The notes below the pieces were generated by a model, which saw only the letters and a list, made by a program, of their open reading frames with translations, had not been told where the DNA came from and made no database searches. The position numbers and the translations under genes were made by a program. Below are positions 7,860 to 16,719 of a DNA stretch of 64,000 bases, piece by piece. The DNA comes from an uncultured bacterium (GTDB lineage: Bacteria > Desulfobacterota > Desulfovibrionia > Desulfovibrionales > Desulfovibrionaceae). Position 1 is the first letter of the stretch. The number at the start of each line of letters is the position of its first letter. The DNA is taken from contig CAJMLK010000010.1 of the NCBI GenBank assembly GCA_905214305.1, forward strand, positions 4,606 to 68,605, written 5' to 3'.

Positions 7860-8351
7860 ATGTTTTCCATAATGCTTTTCATCTTTTTGTGTTTTTTCGG
7901 CATTCTCGCCGTACTTGTCTACATGCTGCGCGGCCAGGAACGGCTGGTGAAACAGTTGCGCGACGAGCATGCACAGTTGCGCGTGATGTTGCGTGCAATG
8001 GAATCGCGCATGGACTATCCGGATGCAAGGCCCGCTGAAGCGGAGCAGGACGACCGCCTCCTGACGGATCAGCCCCTCGTGCAGGCAGCCCCCGAAAAGC
8101 CACACACCGCCGATCCGTTTGAAAATTTTTCCGGTCAGACGCGCGCGGCGCGGCTCACGCCCGTGCTTGAACATCGCACTGCCGATACGGACAGCGATCC
8201 GCTGCTGCACCTGAGCTTCGACCCGCCCGCAGCCCATGCCTCCGGCAGGTTCGCCGCCGGGCACACTGCGGTGGACCCGGCCCTTGACCTGCATTTTGAC
8301 CCTCTGGACATGCCGGACATGCCGGACATGCCGCAGGGCGCGCGCCGCTGA
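7860..8351 (+). CDS. Small membrane-anchored protein, unknown function
   Basis: 163 residues. One N-terminal membrane helix (MFSIMLFIFLCFFGILAVLV), then a short predicted coiled coil rich in Glu/Arg/Leu (about residues 24-50), then a disordered acidic/proline-rich tail facing the cytoplasm or periplasm. The end has MPD three times, from a 9-bp tandem repeat at 8307-8333. A GGAGG ribosome site precedes ATG. I do not recognise a family. It shares a promoter region with the divergent radical SAM gene. Confidence 0.7.
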   Translation: MFSIMLFIFLCFFGILAVLVYMLRGQERLVKQLRDEHAQLRVMLRAMESRMDYPDARPAEAEQDDRLLTDQPLVQAAPEKPHTADPFENFSGQTRAARLTPVLEHRTADTDSDPLLHLSFDPPAAHASGRFAAGHTAVDPALDLHFDPLDMPDMPDMPQGARR

Positions 8352-8614
8352 GCTTAGCCGGGCACGGCCCGCAAGTGCCGGACAGCCCGGCAGGCGGAAT
8401 TTCGACAGCCGGAACTGTGCCGGCATCAGCATTTGCGCTACCAGCAGAGCACACACGGGCAACGCGCACAACGCTTGCCCACGCGCGCTACGATTGCGCA
8501 CGGCGCTGCAATGCCGGAAAGTCCGGGAATAAACCCCCCGCTGGCTACGCCTGTACAGGCCAGAAGGCGAACGGCAACCCGTTGCCGCACCGATCCGGCT
8601 CCGGCGCGGCCAGA
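8352..8614. other. gap without recognisable feature
   Basis: 263 bp between the convergent small membrane protein and glycosyltransferase genes. Several short GC-rich inverted repeats are present but none with a T-tract; I see no gene. Confidence 0.5.
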
Positions 8615-9661
8615 TCAGGAGCGCGCAGGTTCCGCCTGCGGCCCGCCCTCGCCTTCAAGGCCGAAGCGCCCACCGGCGGCGGCCAGATATGCCTGCCGCA
8701 TGGGGGCATGAACACATTCCTCGGCCCAGTGCAGATAAAGCAGCCTGAGGGATTGCTCAAGCACTGCCCCGGCCCTTTCCCGGCGGCGTGCCACAAGGGC
8801 TTCGTGCCCCTGCATCCACAGATCGCACAGGCCGTCGGTAAAGGTCTGCGCCCTGTGCCGGGCGCGGTGGCGGGCATTGACCTCGGCCAGCCCCGTGGCC
8901 CTGATATGGGCCGCAACATCGGGGTGCTCAAGCAGAAACCTGATGCGAAACTCCGCATCGCCCGCGTCATCGGGGGCATAGCCCACGAGATGCTCGCCGT
9001 CTACAAAAAGATCGGGCAGGCCGTGTCCCACCCGGGGTGTCACCAGACAGCCCCCGCAGCCGAGAGCCTCAAAGACCCTGAAGTTCAGGTCTCCGTGCTC
9101 GCAGTGATTGAGCAGCACGCGCCCCTGAGGAAAAAGCCGACGATAGTTGCCCCGCACAACGTGCAAGCCTGAAAGCCGCTGGCCAAGGCGGCGCATAAAG
9201 TCCGCACGACGGGGCATTTCCGGCGAAACAGTGCCGACAAAAAGGCAGTCCCACACAGGCAGGGCATCAGGGTCGGGCTGATCCTGCTCATGGGCAAAAG
9301 GCGGCGACCACCACACACGCTCCGGCTCAAGGAAAGGGCCGGAAAAGCGCACAAGATGGTCGCGCAGCGATACAAGGCAAACATCAAAAGCCTGGGCATA
9401 AAAAGGCTGCCAACTGTGAATATGCGAATCAACGCTGTAATGCACCGTCAGACAGGGAAAATTCTCCACCCCGAGCACAAAGGGCGGGCGGCTTTTATCA
9501 GCCACAACCAGCACGTCGGGCACAAAGCCCGCAAGGCGTACCAGATCCTGCCAGCCGAAGACCTGATCGGAATCAAAGTTGTGCAGGGCCACATCCTGCC
9601 AGCCGCAGGAGCGCAGTTCCGTGCCAAAAAAAGGGCTGCCCAGCCATAAGATTTTTTGCAT
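8615..9661 (-). CDS. CgeB-like glycosyltransferase
   Basis: 348 residues resembling the CgeB/glycosyl-transferase group-1 family: N-terminal Rossmann-like half (ILWLGSPFFGTELRSCGW, then DVLVVADKS), a middle LFVGTVSPEMPRRADF strand where these GT-B enzymes change domain, and the donor-binding region RVFEALGCGGCLVTP followed by GEHLVGY, typical for binding a nucleotide sugar. It probably glycosylates a cell-surface or exported molecule. Start chosen at ATG 9661 (MQKILWLGS), where the first strand begins and a GGGGG stretch precedes it; the frame opens to 9727. Acceptor and donor unknown. Confidence 0.75.
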   Translation of the reverse strand: MQKILWLGSPFFGTELRSCGWQDVALHNFDSDQVFGWQDLVRLAGFVPDVLVVADKSRPPFVLGVENFPCLTVHYSVDSHIHSWQPFYAQAFDVCLVSLRDHLVRFSGPFLEPERVWWSPPFAHEQDQPDPDALPVWDCLFVGTVSPEMPRRADFMRRLGQRLSGLHVVRGNYRRLFPQGRVLLNHCEHGDLNFRVFEALGCGGCLVTPRVGHGLPDLFVDGEHLVGYAPDDAGDAEFRIRFLLEHPDVAAHIRATGLAEVNARHRARHRAQTFTDGLCDLWMQGHEALVARRRERAGAVLEQSLRLLYLHWAEECVHAPMRQAYLAAAGGRFGLEGEGGPQAEPARS

Positions 9662-9781
9662 GTTCCCCCGGCGATTGTCAAAGAAGCCTTTTGCATGCGG
9701 ACAGTTGCCAACAGCGCCAAGATACAATAGGTTTGAAACCTAGCCTTGACGCCCTGCGGCGTCAAGATACGAGACTGCACC

Positions 9782-12700
9782 ATGCTTCTGAATGCCCGCC
9801 GACTACGCCTTTTCGCGCGCATATTTCTGGCGCTTTTCCTCCTGCTGTCGGCGTTGACGGCAGGGGCCTTTTACCTTTTGCAGCGCAACCCCGAAGCCCT
9901 CACCGGGCATTTTATCAAGGAACTGAACGCCCGCACCGGCCTGAATATCACCGTTGAGGCCGTCAACGTTGCGCTGCTGCCTGTTCCCGCGCTGGCCGTC
10001 AGCACCATGACCATTACGGGTGAAGACTGGCAGTTCACCACGGCGTACGCCACCCTCAGACCCGATTTTCTCGCCCTTTTGCAGGGCCGTCTGGAACCCC
10101 GCAACATTTCCCTGCTGCGCCCCCGCGTCAGCGGCACGGTATCCTTTCCCCTCAGCCCGGATATGGACATGAAAAGCCTGCTGCACAGTGGCGGCGGGCA
10201 GGGCGACCTTTTGCCCGGCCGCTGCCGTCTGACCGTGCAGCAGGGCGACGTGCGCATTCAGGGCACAGAAAATTCCAGTCTGGTTATTGAAGGCGTGCAA
10301 TGCGATCTGGAGGCCAGGCCCGGCGACAGCATAAGCGGCAACCTCGGCTGGGCATCGGCCGCCCTTGTGCCGCCCGACGGCCAGCCCCTGCTGCTGGAGA
10401 GCCTCTACCTTGATGGCAAGGCCAGCCTTGAAGACCTGCTCGCCCGCCCGCGCCTTGCCGCCAGCGGGGTGCTGCGCGCTCCCCAATGGCTGCCCGAAAT
10501 GAAATTCGCCCTCAATCTTGCCCCCGCCAGCCCCCTGCCCGGCAAACAGGGCCTCAACCTTACGGCCGACCTTGAAGGCAGCATCAGCAAGGACGAGGCT
10601 GCCCTGCCCTTTCGTCTCATGGGCGGCGCAAGCTGGCGTCAGGCCGACCCTCAACGGGTGGAGCTGGAAAAGCTGCGCATGAGCCTCGGGCCTGACAACG
10701 TGAGCTTTAACGGCGCGCTGAACAGGAGCGAAAGCGGCAAGCCCTCTCTGGCGGGGCGCTTGCAGCTGCACCGGGCAAGCCTTACCCGCTGGCTGGGCTT
10801 TGCCCGCAATCTGGCCCCGGGGCTGCAGATAGCTCTGGATGATCTCAGCGACGGCCTGCTGGTTTTTGATCTTGACGCCACGGGTCTGCGTGTGCCGCAC
10901 ATTGAAGTTACGGCAGCGGGCAGCCGCTTTACGGGCAGCGGTGGCGTGGCGGACTGGAGCAAGCCCGAGGTTGCTCTGGACCTCATGGCGGACAGCGTTA
11001 ATCTTGGCCGGGCCATCCCCGAAGCCGTGGGCAACCAGCCCGAAGAGCCAAAATTCGTTCACGGGCCGTTCACACCCCTGCCCGGAGCCCCCCTCATGCC
11101 CGGCGAAACCGGCGTGGACTACAACATACGGCTGGCCGCCAAGAAGGTGGCATACGGCAGCATTGTCATTGACGATGCTCTGGTGGTTATCCGTCAGGGC
11201 CTGCTGGACAGCAAAACCCGGCTTGAAGACACCCTGCTGCTGGTAGAAGGCAAACTCTACGGCGGCAGCGTCAAGGGCGAGACCATCCTTGGCGGTGACA
11301 AAAGCACCCCGTACTCCATACGGCTGCGCGCCCGTGACGTAAACGGCGCGGCGCTGGCCGAAGACCTCAAGGTCATGCCGGTGGGCGGCGGGCGTCTGAG
11401 AGCGGACGTGGATGTCATGAGCCAGGGGCGTGAGCTGGATGTCTTTCTGGGAAAACTGCGGGGCAGCGTTACGGCCCGAGCCGAAAACGGCTCCTTGCGG
11501 CCCCCGCCGCGCATCAGCGGAGGCAAAAAATCCTCTCTGGCCTTTTCCCTTCTGGATGTGGGCCTCAAGGTGCGCACAGCAGCCTGGGACGGGGAACGTC
11601 TTGGCCTTGAAGGCCAGTGGACAGCCGCACTGGCTGCACAGGGGCTGGACGCCTCCACCGACATTAACGGCAGACTGTGGTTCAGCGGCGACGGCGCCGA
11701 CGGCGGCCAGATGGACTTTACCAATCTGCCCGGCTCCATTTCCCTGCGTCTGGATGCGGAGCGTTCCCTGAAGCCGGACGGCCTGCAGGTGCAGGCTTCA
11801 GGCCGCTTCAGCGGCCAGTCCAGCCGCAATGAGATTTCCGTGTCCGAAGCCCATTTCAATGTTCTCGGCATTGAAGCCCACGGGCAGGCCAGCCTTGCTT
11901 CCGGCAAGGACGGGCCCTTCTGGCAGGGCAAGCTCTCTGCCTACAGTGCCGACCTCGCCCGCACCCTGCGGCTGGCGGGCATGGGCAAAACAGCCATTCC
12001 GGCATCGCTGAACCGTGTGGAAATGGAAGCACGCTTCAGAGGTGACCCCGATACGCTCTCCCTGCGGGAAATCCGCGCCAAGGTCGACCAGAGCCTCGTT
12101 ACCGGAACGCTGAATATTGACTGGCGCGAACAGCCCGCGCTGAACTTCAAGCTCAACGCCGACCAGATCAATCTTGACCGCTACATGAGCAATACCAGTT
12201 CCGGCAAGGGCAAGACCGGCAGCAGGGAATGGGATTTCCGCTTTATGCGTACCTTTCGGGCGCAAGGTGAAATGAGCGTCAGCCGGTTCTCGGTCATGCG
12301 CTTTACGGTGCAGAACCTGCGCACGCGGTACAGGCTCGAAAACGGCAAGCTCACTTCTGATTCCATCACCGGCCAGTTTTACGGTGCGCCCATTATCAGC
12401 AAGGGAACCATTACATTCAACAAGGGCCTCAGCTTCAGCAACACCCTTACCATCAACAATTTTGACCTCACCGATGCCAGCAACGCGCGGGGCGGCAGTG
12501 CGGCGCTCAGGGGCAAAGGCTCCGTACATTCCGATATTCACGCAAGCCTCACCGGCCCCGATCAATTACCCGCCCTGCTCAATGGCAAATGGCGGGTCGA
12601 GGTGCTCAACGGTTCCTTCCAGCACAGAACGCCGGAGGGCAAGCTCAAGGGCAAACCTACGCCCATCACCGCATCCGGGGCTTCCGGCAGCATCACCAAC

Positions 12701-12979
12701 GGCGTGGCGCGAAGTAGTGATTTTTATCTCAAGGGTCCGGGTCTTCAGGTCAATGGCGGCGGCTGGATAGACTTCAACAGCGAGACGCTGGACTGCAACT
12801 TTAACGTAAGCATGAAGAACGTGCCGGACTTTCCCCTGCGCCTTTATGGCAACCTGGACAATACCAAGACGTCCATCGGCGCAGGCACGCTTATTCTGAA
12901 TACACTTGGCGACATTACCAAGGGCTTTGTGGACGTTCTCGGGGGTATCGTTGAAGGAACCTGGAAACTTTTCCGCTGA
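9782..12979 (+). CDS. AsmA-family protein
   Basis: 1065 residues. One N-terminal membrane helix (ARIFLALFLLLSALTAGAFYLL) and then a very long beta-rich periplasmic region, as in AsmA/TamB-type bridge proteins thought to move phospholipids between inner and outer membrane. The AsmA-like first domain contains LTGHFIKELNARTGLNITVEAV. The C-terminal AsmA_2-type region has LTSDSITGQFYGAP and ends GDITKGFVDVLGGIVEGTWK, a typical tail. Start at 9782 is chosen because the helix begins there; no good ribosome site is visible, and an in-frame ATG lies 36 bases upstream. It is followed by its own gap and the adk promoter. Confidence 0.85.
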   Translation: MLLNARRLRLFARIFLALFLLLSALTAGAFYLLQRNPEALTGHFIKELNARTGLNITVEAVNVALLPVPALAVSTMTITGEDWQFTTAYATLRPDFLALLQGRLEPRNISLLRPRVSGTVSFPLSPDMDMKSLLHSGGGQGDLLPGRCRLTVQQGDVRIQGTENSSLVIEGVQCDLEARPGDSISGNLGWASAALVPPDGQPLLLESLYLDGKASLEDLLARPRLAASGVLRAPQWLPEMKFALNLAPASPLPGKQGLNLTADLEGSISKDEAALPFRLMGGASWRQADPQRVELEKLRMSLGPDNVSFNGALNRSESGKPSLAGRLQLHRASLTRWLGFARNLAPGLQIALDDLSDGLLVFDLDATGLRVPHIEVTAAGSRFTGSGGVADWSKPEVALDLMADSVNLGRAIPEAVGNQPEEPKFVHGPFTPLPGAPLMPGETGVDYNIRLAAKKVAYGSIVIDDALVVIRQGLLDSKTRLEDTLLLVEGKLYGGSVKGETILGGDKSTPYSIRLRARDVNGAALAEDLKVMPVGGGRLRADVDVMSQGRELDVFLGKLRGSVTARAENGSLRPPPRISGGKKSSLAFSLLDVGLKVRTAAWDGERLGLEGQWTAALAAQGLDASTDINGRLWFSGDGADGGQMDFTNLPGSISLRLDAERSLKPDGLQVQASGRFSGQSSRNEISVSEAHFNVLGIEAHGQASLASGKDGPFWQGKLSAYSADLARTLRLAGMGKTAIPASLNRVEMEARFRGDPDTLSLREIRAKVDQSLVTGTLNIDWREQPALNFKLNADQINLDRYMSNTSSGKGKTGSREWDFRFMRTFRAQGEMSVSRFSVMRFTVQNLRTRYRLENGKLTSDSITGQFYGAPIISKGTITFNKGLSFSNTLTINNFDLTDASNARGGSAALRGKGSVHSDIHASLTGPDQLPALLNGKWRVEVLNGSFQHRTPEGKLKGKPTPITASGASGSITNGVARSSDFYLKGPGLQVNGGGWIDFNSETLDCNFNVSMKNVPDFPLRLYGNLDNTKTSIGAGTLILNTLGDITKGFVDVLGGIVEGTWKLFR

Positions 12980-13044
12980 TACGTTACAAGGTTTTCACAA
13001 CGTCATAACACAGGCATTTTGTCGACCATTCTTCCTGACTCCCG

Positions 13045-13073
13045 TTGACATGAGCGGCTTTAGGGTCTAGGTT
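13045..13073 (+). promoter_or_regulatory. sigma-70-type promoter of adk
   Basis: TTGACA (13045-13050), 17-bp spacer, TAGGTT (13068-13073), about 50 bp before the adk start codon. Confidence 0.6.
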
Positions 13074-13129
13074 GGCGATGTGTTCTTTTTTGCACAATCA
13101 AAATCGCGGTTCCGCCAAGGAGAGTGACG

Positions 13130-13801
13130 GTGAACATTCTGATTTTCGGCCCCAACGGCAGCGGCAAAGGCACTCAAGGCGATCTTATCAAGCAGAAGTA
13201 CAATCTCGCCCACATCGAATCCGGCGCCATATTCCGTGAACACATCGGCGGCGGCACGGATCTGGGCAAGAAAGCCAAGGCATACATCGACCACGGCGAC
13301 CTTGTGCCCGATGACATCACCATTCCGATGGTGCTCGAAACCCTGAAGTCCAAAGGTCAGCACGGCTGGCTGCTGGACGGTTTTCCCCGTAACATGGTGC
13401 AGGCCGAAAAACTGTGGGAAGCTCTCCAGAAAGAAGGCATCCGCCTTGACTACGTGGTAGAAATCCTGCTCCCCCGCGAAACGGCCAAAAACCGCATCAT
13501 GGGCCGTCGTCTGTGCAAAAACAACAACAATCATCCCAACAATATTTTCATTGAGGCCATCAAGCCCAATGGGGATGTCTGTCGCGTCTGTGGCGGCGAT
13601 CTTTCGAGCCGGTCTGACGATCAGGACGAAAACGCCATCAACAAACGCCACGATATTTATTACAACACCACCGATGGAACCCTGGCTGCCGCCTACTTTT
13701 TCAAAAAACTGGCTGATCAGGGCAAGACCAAATACATTGAGCTGAACGGCGAAGGCAGCATTGACTCCATCAAGGAAACCCTGCTGTCCAGGCTGGCCTG
13801 A
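13130..13801 (+). CDS. adk: Adenylate kinase, metal-binding LID type
   Basis: 223 residues; catalyses ATP + AMP to 2 ADP. P-loop GPNGSGKGTQ at residues 8-17, AMP-site SGAIFRE and LDGFPRN. In the LID the residues C129, H135, C151 and C154 form a Cys-His-Cys-Cys site, the arrangement known from Desulfovibrio adenylate kinases that bind Zn, Co or Fe, instead of the usual four Cys or the polar network. I chose GTG at 13130 rather than GTG at 13124 because AAGGAG lies seven bases before it. A terminator follows. Confidence 0.97.
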   Translation: MNILIFGPNGSGKGTQGDLIKQKYNLAHIESGAIFREHIGGGTDLGKKAKAYIDHGDLVPDDITIPMVLETLKSKGQHGWLLDGFPRNMVQAEKLWEALQKEGIRLDYVVEILLPRETAKNRIMGRRLCKNNNNHPNNIFIEAIKPNGDVCRVCGGDLSSRSDDQDENAINKRHDIYYNTTDGTLAAAYFFKKLADQGKTKYIELNGEGSIDSIKETLLSRLA

Positions 13802-13880
13802 CACATTTGACGCCACGGGCCTGCGGGCAGCTTGCATGAAAAAGGCCGCCCGAGCAAAAATCGCCCATTGACCGCAGAAA

Positions 13881-13916
13881 AAAAGATTCCCGCAGCACAT
13901 GCGGGAATCTTTTTTT
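13881..13916 (+). terminator. intrinsic terminator of adk
   Basis: Stem AGATTCCCGCA (13884-13894) with TGCGGGAATCT (13900-13910), loop GCACA, then a run of T. The 213 bp up to dut hold no other visible feature. Confidence 0.92.
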
Positions 13917-14129
13917 GCACCGCCGGCAAGCCGGCCCGGCAGGTTTTCCTTATCGGGCGCAAACACCGGCAATGCGGGTCCAGCGCCAGCATGATGCCGC
14001 CGCACCCGCGACACCACGGCAACACTGCTGCAAAATTTTTGACAAAAACCGCCCGCCGCGCTGTTTTCTTCCGGCCTGACCGCACCGGCAACTCTTGCCC
14101 CCGGCGGCAAGCTGCGCTACTACTCGCCC

Positions 14130-14681
14130 ATGAGCAATCCACAAAACACCACGTTTGCCCAAAGCGCCTCGGGCCTGCTGGATGAAGTCATGGGCCTGCC
14201 GGGCGCGCGTGCCGCTGCCGTTGATCTGGCCTTTGTACGCCCCGGAGCACGGGAACTTTACGCTGCCGACAATCAGGACTTTCTTGCTCCTGCCACCAGC
14301 CAGTCTGCCGGTTTTGACCTGCGCGCCTGCCTGGACACGGCCGAGGCCGTCATCGCCCCCGGCCAGCGCCTCAAGGTTGGTACGGGCATCGCCGTGCAGC
14401 CGCAAGCCGCAGGGCTGGCGGGCTTTGTCTACTCCCGCAGCGGCCTTGGCGCGCGCGACGGTCTGACCGTGGCGCAGGGCGTCGGGGTTATTGATCCCGA
14501 CTATACCGGAGAAATTCTGGTGATTCTTCTCAACACTTCCGGGCAGGAACGCCGAATCGCCAATGGCGAGCGCGTGGCCCAGCTCATCTTTCAGCCCTTT
14601 GTACGCCCCCGCTGGCGCGAAGTGGAGGAACTGGCCCCCACCAAGCGTGGTTCCGGCGGCTTCGGGCACACCGGGCGCTGA
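14130..14681 (+). CDS. dut: dUTP diphosphatase
   Basis: 183 residues; hydrolyses dUTP to dUMP and pyrophosphate, keeping uracil out of DNA. All five trimeric dUTPase motifs are in order: SAGFDLRA, YSRSGLG, the catalytic GVGVIDPDYTGE, RVAQLIF and the C-terminal RGSGGFGHTG that closes over the active site. The N-terminus is about 25 residues longer than in the compact enzymes. No ribosome site is clear before ATG. The argD start follows 62 bp later, so the two may be co-transcribed. Confidence 0.95.
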   Translation: MSNPQNTTFAQSASGLLDEVMGLPGARAAAVDLAFVRPGARELYAADNQDFLAPATSQSAGFDLRACLDTAEAVIAPGQRLKVGTGIAVQPQAAGLAGFVYSRSGLGARDGLTVAQGVGVIDPDYTGEILVILLNTSGQERRIANGERVAQLIFQPFVRPRWREVEELAPTKRGSGGFGHTGR

Positions 14682-14743
14682 CAGTGCCGCGCCCCGCGGC
14701 GCTTCCTAACCAACCTCTGTTTATCGAGAAAAGGAGTCCGTCC

Positions 14744-15949
14744 ATGTCGCAAGCCTTTGCTGCCGTCAAAGCCGGGGAAGAAAGCCTGCTCTGCCGTTCT
14801 TACAGCCGCTATCCCGTGGCCGTGGTCCGAGGCGAGGGCGCGCGATTGTGGGATGTGGACGGCAAGGAATATGTCGACCTGCTGGCGGGCATTGCCGTTA
14901 CCACTCTTGGGCACTGCAACCGTGAAATAAACGATGCTCTGGCCGCTCAGGCCGAAAAGCTCTGGCATGTAAGCAATCTCTTCTATCAGGAAGAGCAGCT
15001 TGAGCTGGCACGGCTGCTTTTGTCCACCAGCCATCACAACAAGGCATTTTTCTGCAATTCCGGGGCCGAGGCCAACGAGGCCTGCATCAAGCTTGCCCGC
15101 CGCTACATGCGCAAGGTCAAGCAGCGTGATGCCTATGAAATCATCACCCTCAACGGCTGTTTCCACGGCCGCACGCTGGGTGCGCTTGCCGCCACAGGGC
15201 GCCAGAACCTCAGCGATGGCTTCACGCCTCTGCCCGAGGGATTCAGGCAGGTTCCGGCCAATGATCTGGACGCCATGAGCGCGGCCATTACCCCCACCAC
15301 TGCCGCTGTTCTGGTGGAAGTGGTACAGGGCGAAGGCGGCGTTGTTCCCCTGCCCGGCGACTATCTGCGTCAGCTTGAGGCCCTGTGCCGCCAGCGCGGT
15401 GTACTCTTCATGTGCGATGAAGTTCAGGCCGGGCTTGGCCGCACAGGCACATTCTGGGCTTTCCAGAACCACGGGCTTACGCCCGATGCCATCAGTGTTG
15501 CCAAGGCGCTTGCCAACGGCCTGCCGATGGGGGCCATGCTGGCTACGGATGAAGTGGCCGCCGGTTTTGAAGCGGGAAGCCACGCCACCACATTTGGCGG
15601 CGGCGCGCTGGTTTCCGGCGTGGCAGCCAGGGTGGTTGAAATTCTGCTGCGCGACAGGCTGACCGAACGCGCCGCCAGACTGGGCGAGCATGTGCAGCGT
15701 GCCCTCGCGGCCATGCAGCAGCGCGTGCCCGGAAAAATCATTGAAGTGCGCGGTCTGGGGCTTATGCTGGGCATTGAGCTTGCCGTGGACGGCAAGGCCG
15801 TGTGGGAAGAACTGCTGCGTCGGGGCTACATCTGCAACCTGAGCCACGGGACGACCCTGCGCCTGCTGCCGCCCCTGAACATTGATCAGGCAGATCTGGA
15901 CGGCTTCCTCAAAGAGCTGGAAGACATCCTGAGCAACTTTGCCGCCTGA
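14744..15949 (+). CDS. argD: Acetylornithine aminotransferase
   Basis: 401 residues, class III PLP aminotransferase of arginine synthesis (N-acetylornithine from the semialdehyde), possibly also acting in lysine synthesis. Visible: NSGAEANEACIKLARR (PLP phosphate site), HGRTLGALAATG, CDEVQAGLGRTG with the PLP-binding Asp, and the Schiff-base Lys in SVAKALANGLPMGAM. C-terminal TTLRLLPPLNI is typical. ATG 14744 has AAGGAG seven bases upstream; the frame opens at 14684 without a ribosome site. Other acyl-ornithine or GABA transaminases are less likely because of overall similarity to ArgD. Confidence 0.93.
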   Translation: MSQAFAAVKAGEESLLCRSYSRYPVAVVRGEGARLWDVDGKEYVDLLAGIAVTTLGHCNREINDALAAQAEKLWHVSNLFYQEEQLELARLLLSTSHHNKAFFCNSGAEANEACIKLARRYMRKVKQRDAYEIITLNGCFHGRTLGALAATGRQNLSDGFTPLPEGFRQVPANDLDAMSAAITPTTAAVLVEVVQGEGGVVPLPGDYLRQLEALCRQRGVLFMCDEVQAGLGRTGTFWAFQNHGLTPDAISVAKALANGLPMGAMLATDEVAAGFEAGSHATTFGGGALVSGVAARVVEILLRDRLTERAARLGEHVQRALAAMQQRVPGKIIEVRGLGLMLGIELAVDGKAVWEELLRRGYICNLSHGTTLRLLPPLNIDQADLDGFLKELEDILSNFAA

Positions 15950-16025
15950 AAAGGGCCACAGGGGCTTTACAGACAGATAATTGTAGACTAAATAGTCTGC
16001 GTTGAAAATCAGGTACGATTATTAC

Positions 16026-16051
16026 GGCAACCCCGCTTCGGCGGGGTTGCC
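16026..16051 (+). terminator. GC-rich hairpin between argD and traR-like gene
   Basis: Perfect 11-bp stem GGCAACCCCGC/GCGGGGTTGCC with TTCG tetraloop, followed by GCTTACTTT. It may end argD transcripts, or lie in the leader of the next gene if a weak promoter (TTGTAG-N17-GAAAAT, 15981-16009) is used. Confidence 0.55.
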
Positions 16052-16075
16052 GCTTACTTTAACGAGGAGACGCAC

Positions 16076-16294
16076 ATGGACGTTTTTGACCAAGCCACGG
16101 AACTGGAACGCCTGGACCGTGAATCTGCCCTTATGAGGGCCCGCGCCGCCATTGACCGGGGAGGCCCGGAGATGATCGACGGCGTGGCCTGCTGCCGCGA
16201 CTGCGGCGACCCCATCCCTCAGAAACGCCTTGAGGCCCTGCCGGGCGTAGGTTTGTGCCGCGCCTGCCAGGAAGAACGCGAAAGCGGCGACTAG
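16076..16294 (+). CDS. TraR/DksA-type C4 zinc-finger protein, stand-alone
   Basis: 72 residues. The C-terminal finger CRDCGDPIPQKRLEALPG followed by LCRACQ gives C-x2-C-x17-C-x2-C, the TraR/DksA finger. The length matches TraR-like proteins of plasmids and phages, which bind RNA polymerase through the secondary channel and mimic DksA plus ppGpp; the N-terminal helical part (residues 1-35) is short and acidic (DVFDQATELERLDRE) as expected. No other phage gene is next to it. Ribosome site GAGGAG lies 8 bases upstream. Its TAG stop is the start of a dispersed repeat copy. Confidence 0.85.
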   Translation: MDVFDQATELERLDRESALMRARAAIDRGGPEMIDGVACCRDCGDPIPQKRLEALPGVGLCRACQEERESGD

Positions 16295-16433
16295 AGCGCC
16301 TGAACTTTGGGAGCACCATTCTCATCGTTCTGCGCTCACCACGGCGTTCAACGCGCAGCCCGGCTGCGCTCTGCCCAGGGGCAAACGCCTGCTCGCGCAG
16401 CCGCCAGAGCAGTTTTAACATAAAAGTGCTCTA
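16292..16433. repeat. TAGAGC-element (copy 4), fused to the traR-like stop codon
   Basis: 142 bp from TAGAGC (the TAG is the stop codon) to GTGCTCTA. Inside: GAACTTTGGGA...CATTCTC remnant of the left hairpin, CGCGCAGCC, CTCGCGCAGCCGCCAGAGCA and the terminal hairpin. The remaining gap to 16648 contains no gene. Confidence 0.8.
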
Positions 16434-16648
16434 GCCGCTCCTTCCCCTACATTCCGGCGGGCAAATGCCTGCACCGCTGTTTTTCCGGCTGCTGCCGGGT
16501 CTTGACGCGTGCCCGTTGCCCAAGCGAGCACTGTCATCGCGGCAGGTTCCGTCTCGTCTTGCGCCCGGTTCTGGACCGGCCCGTTTCCCCCCTGCCTACC
16601 CGTGCCTGACCGGCAAAAATCTTTGCATCGCAGCGCACCGTTGCGCTG

Positions 16649-16689
16649 AAAAAAGCGGGAGCGGCCCACCGATGATGGGCCGCTCCCGC
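16649..16689 (-). terminator. intrinsic terminator of the pit operon
   Basis: 14-bp stem GCGGGAGCGGCCCA (16655-16668) with TGGGCCGCTCCCGC (16676-16689), followed on the minus strand by six T; 31 bp after the pit stop codon. Confidence 0.92.
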
Positions 16690-16719
16690 AGCAGAATTTT
16701 TTGTCAGCGCGGTTCCGGG

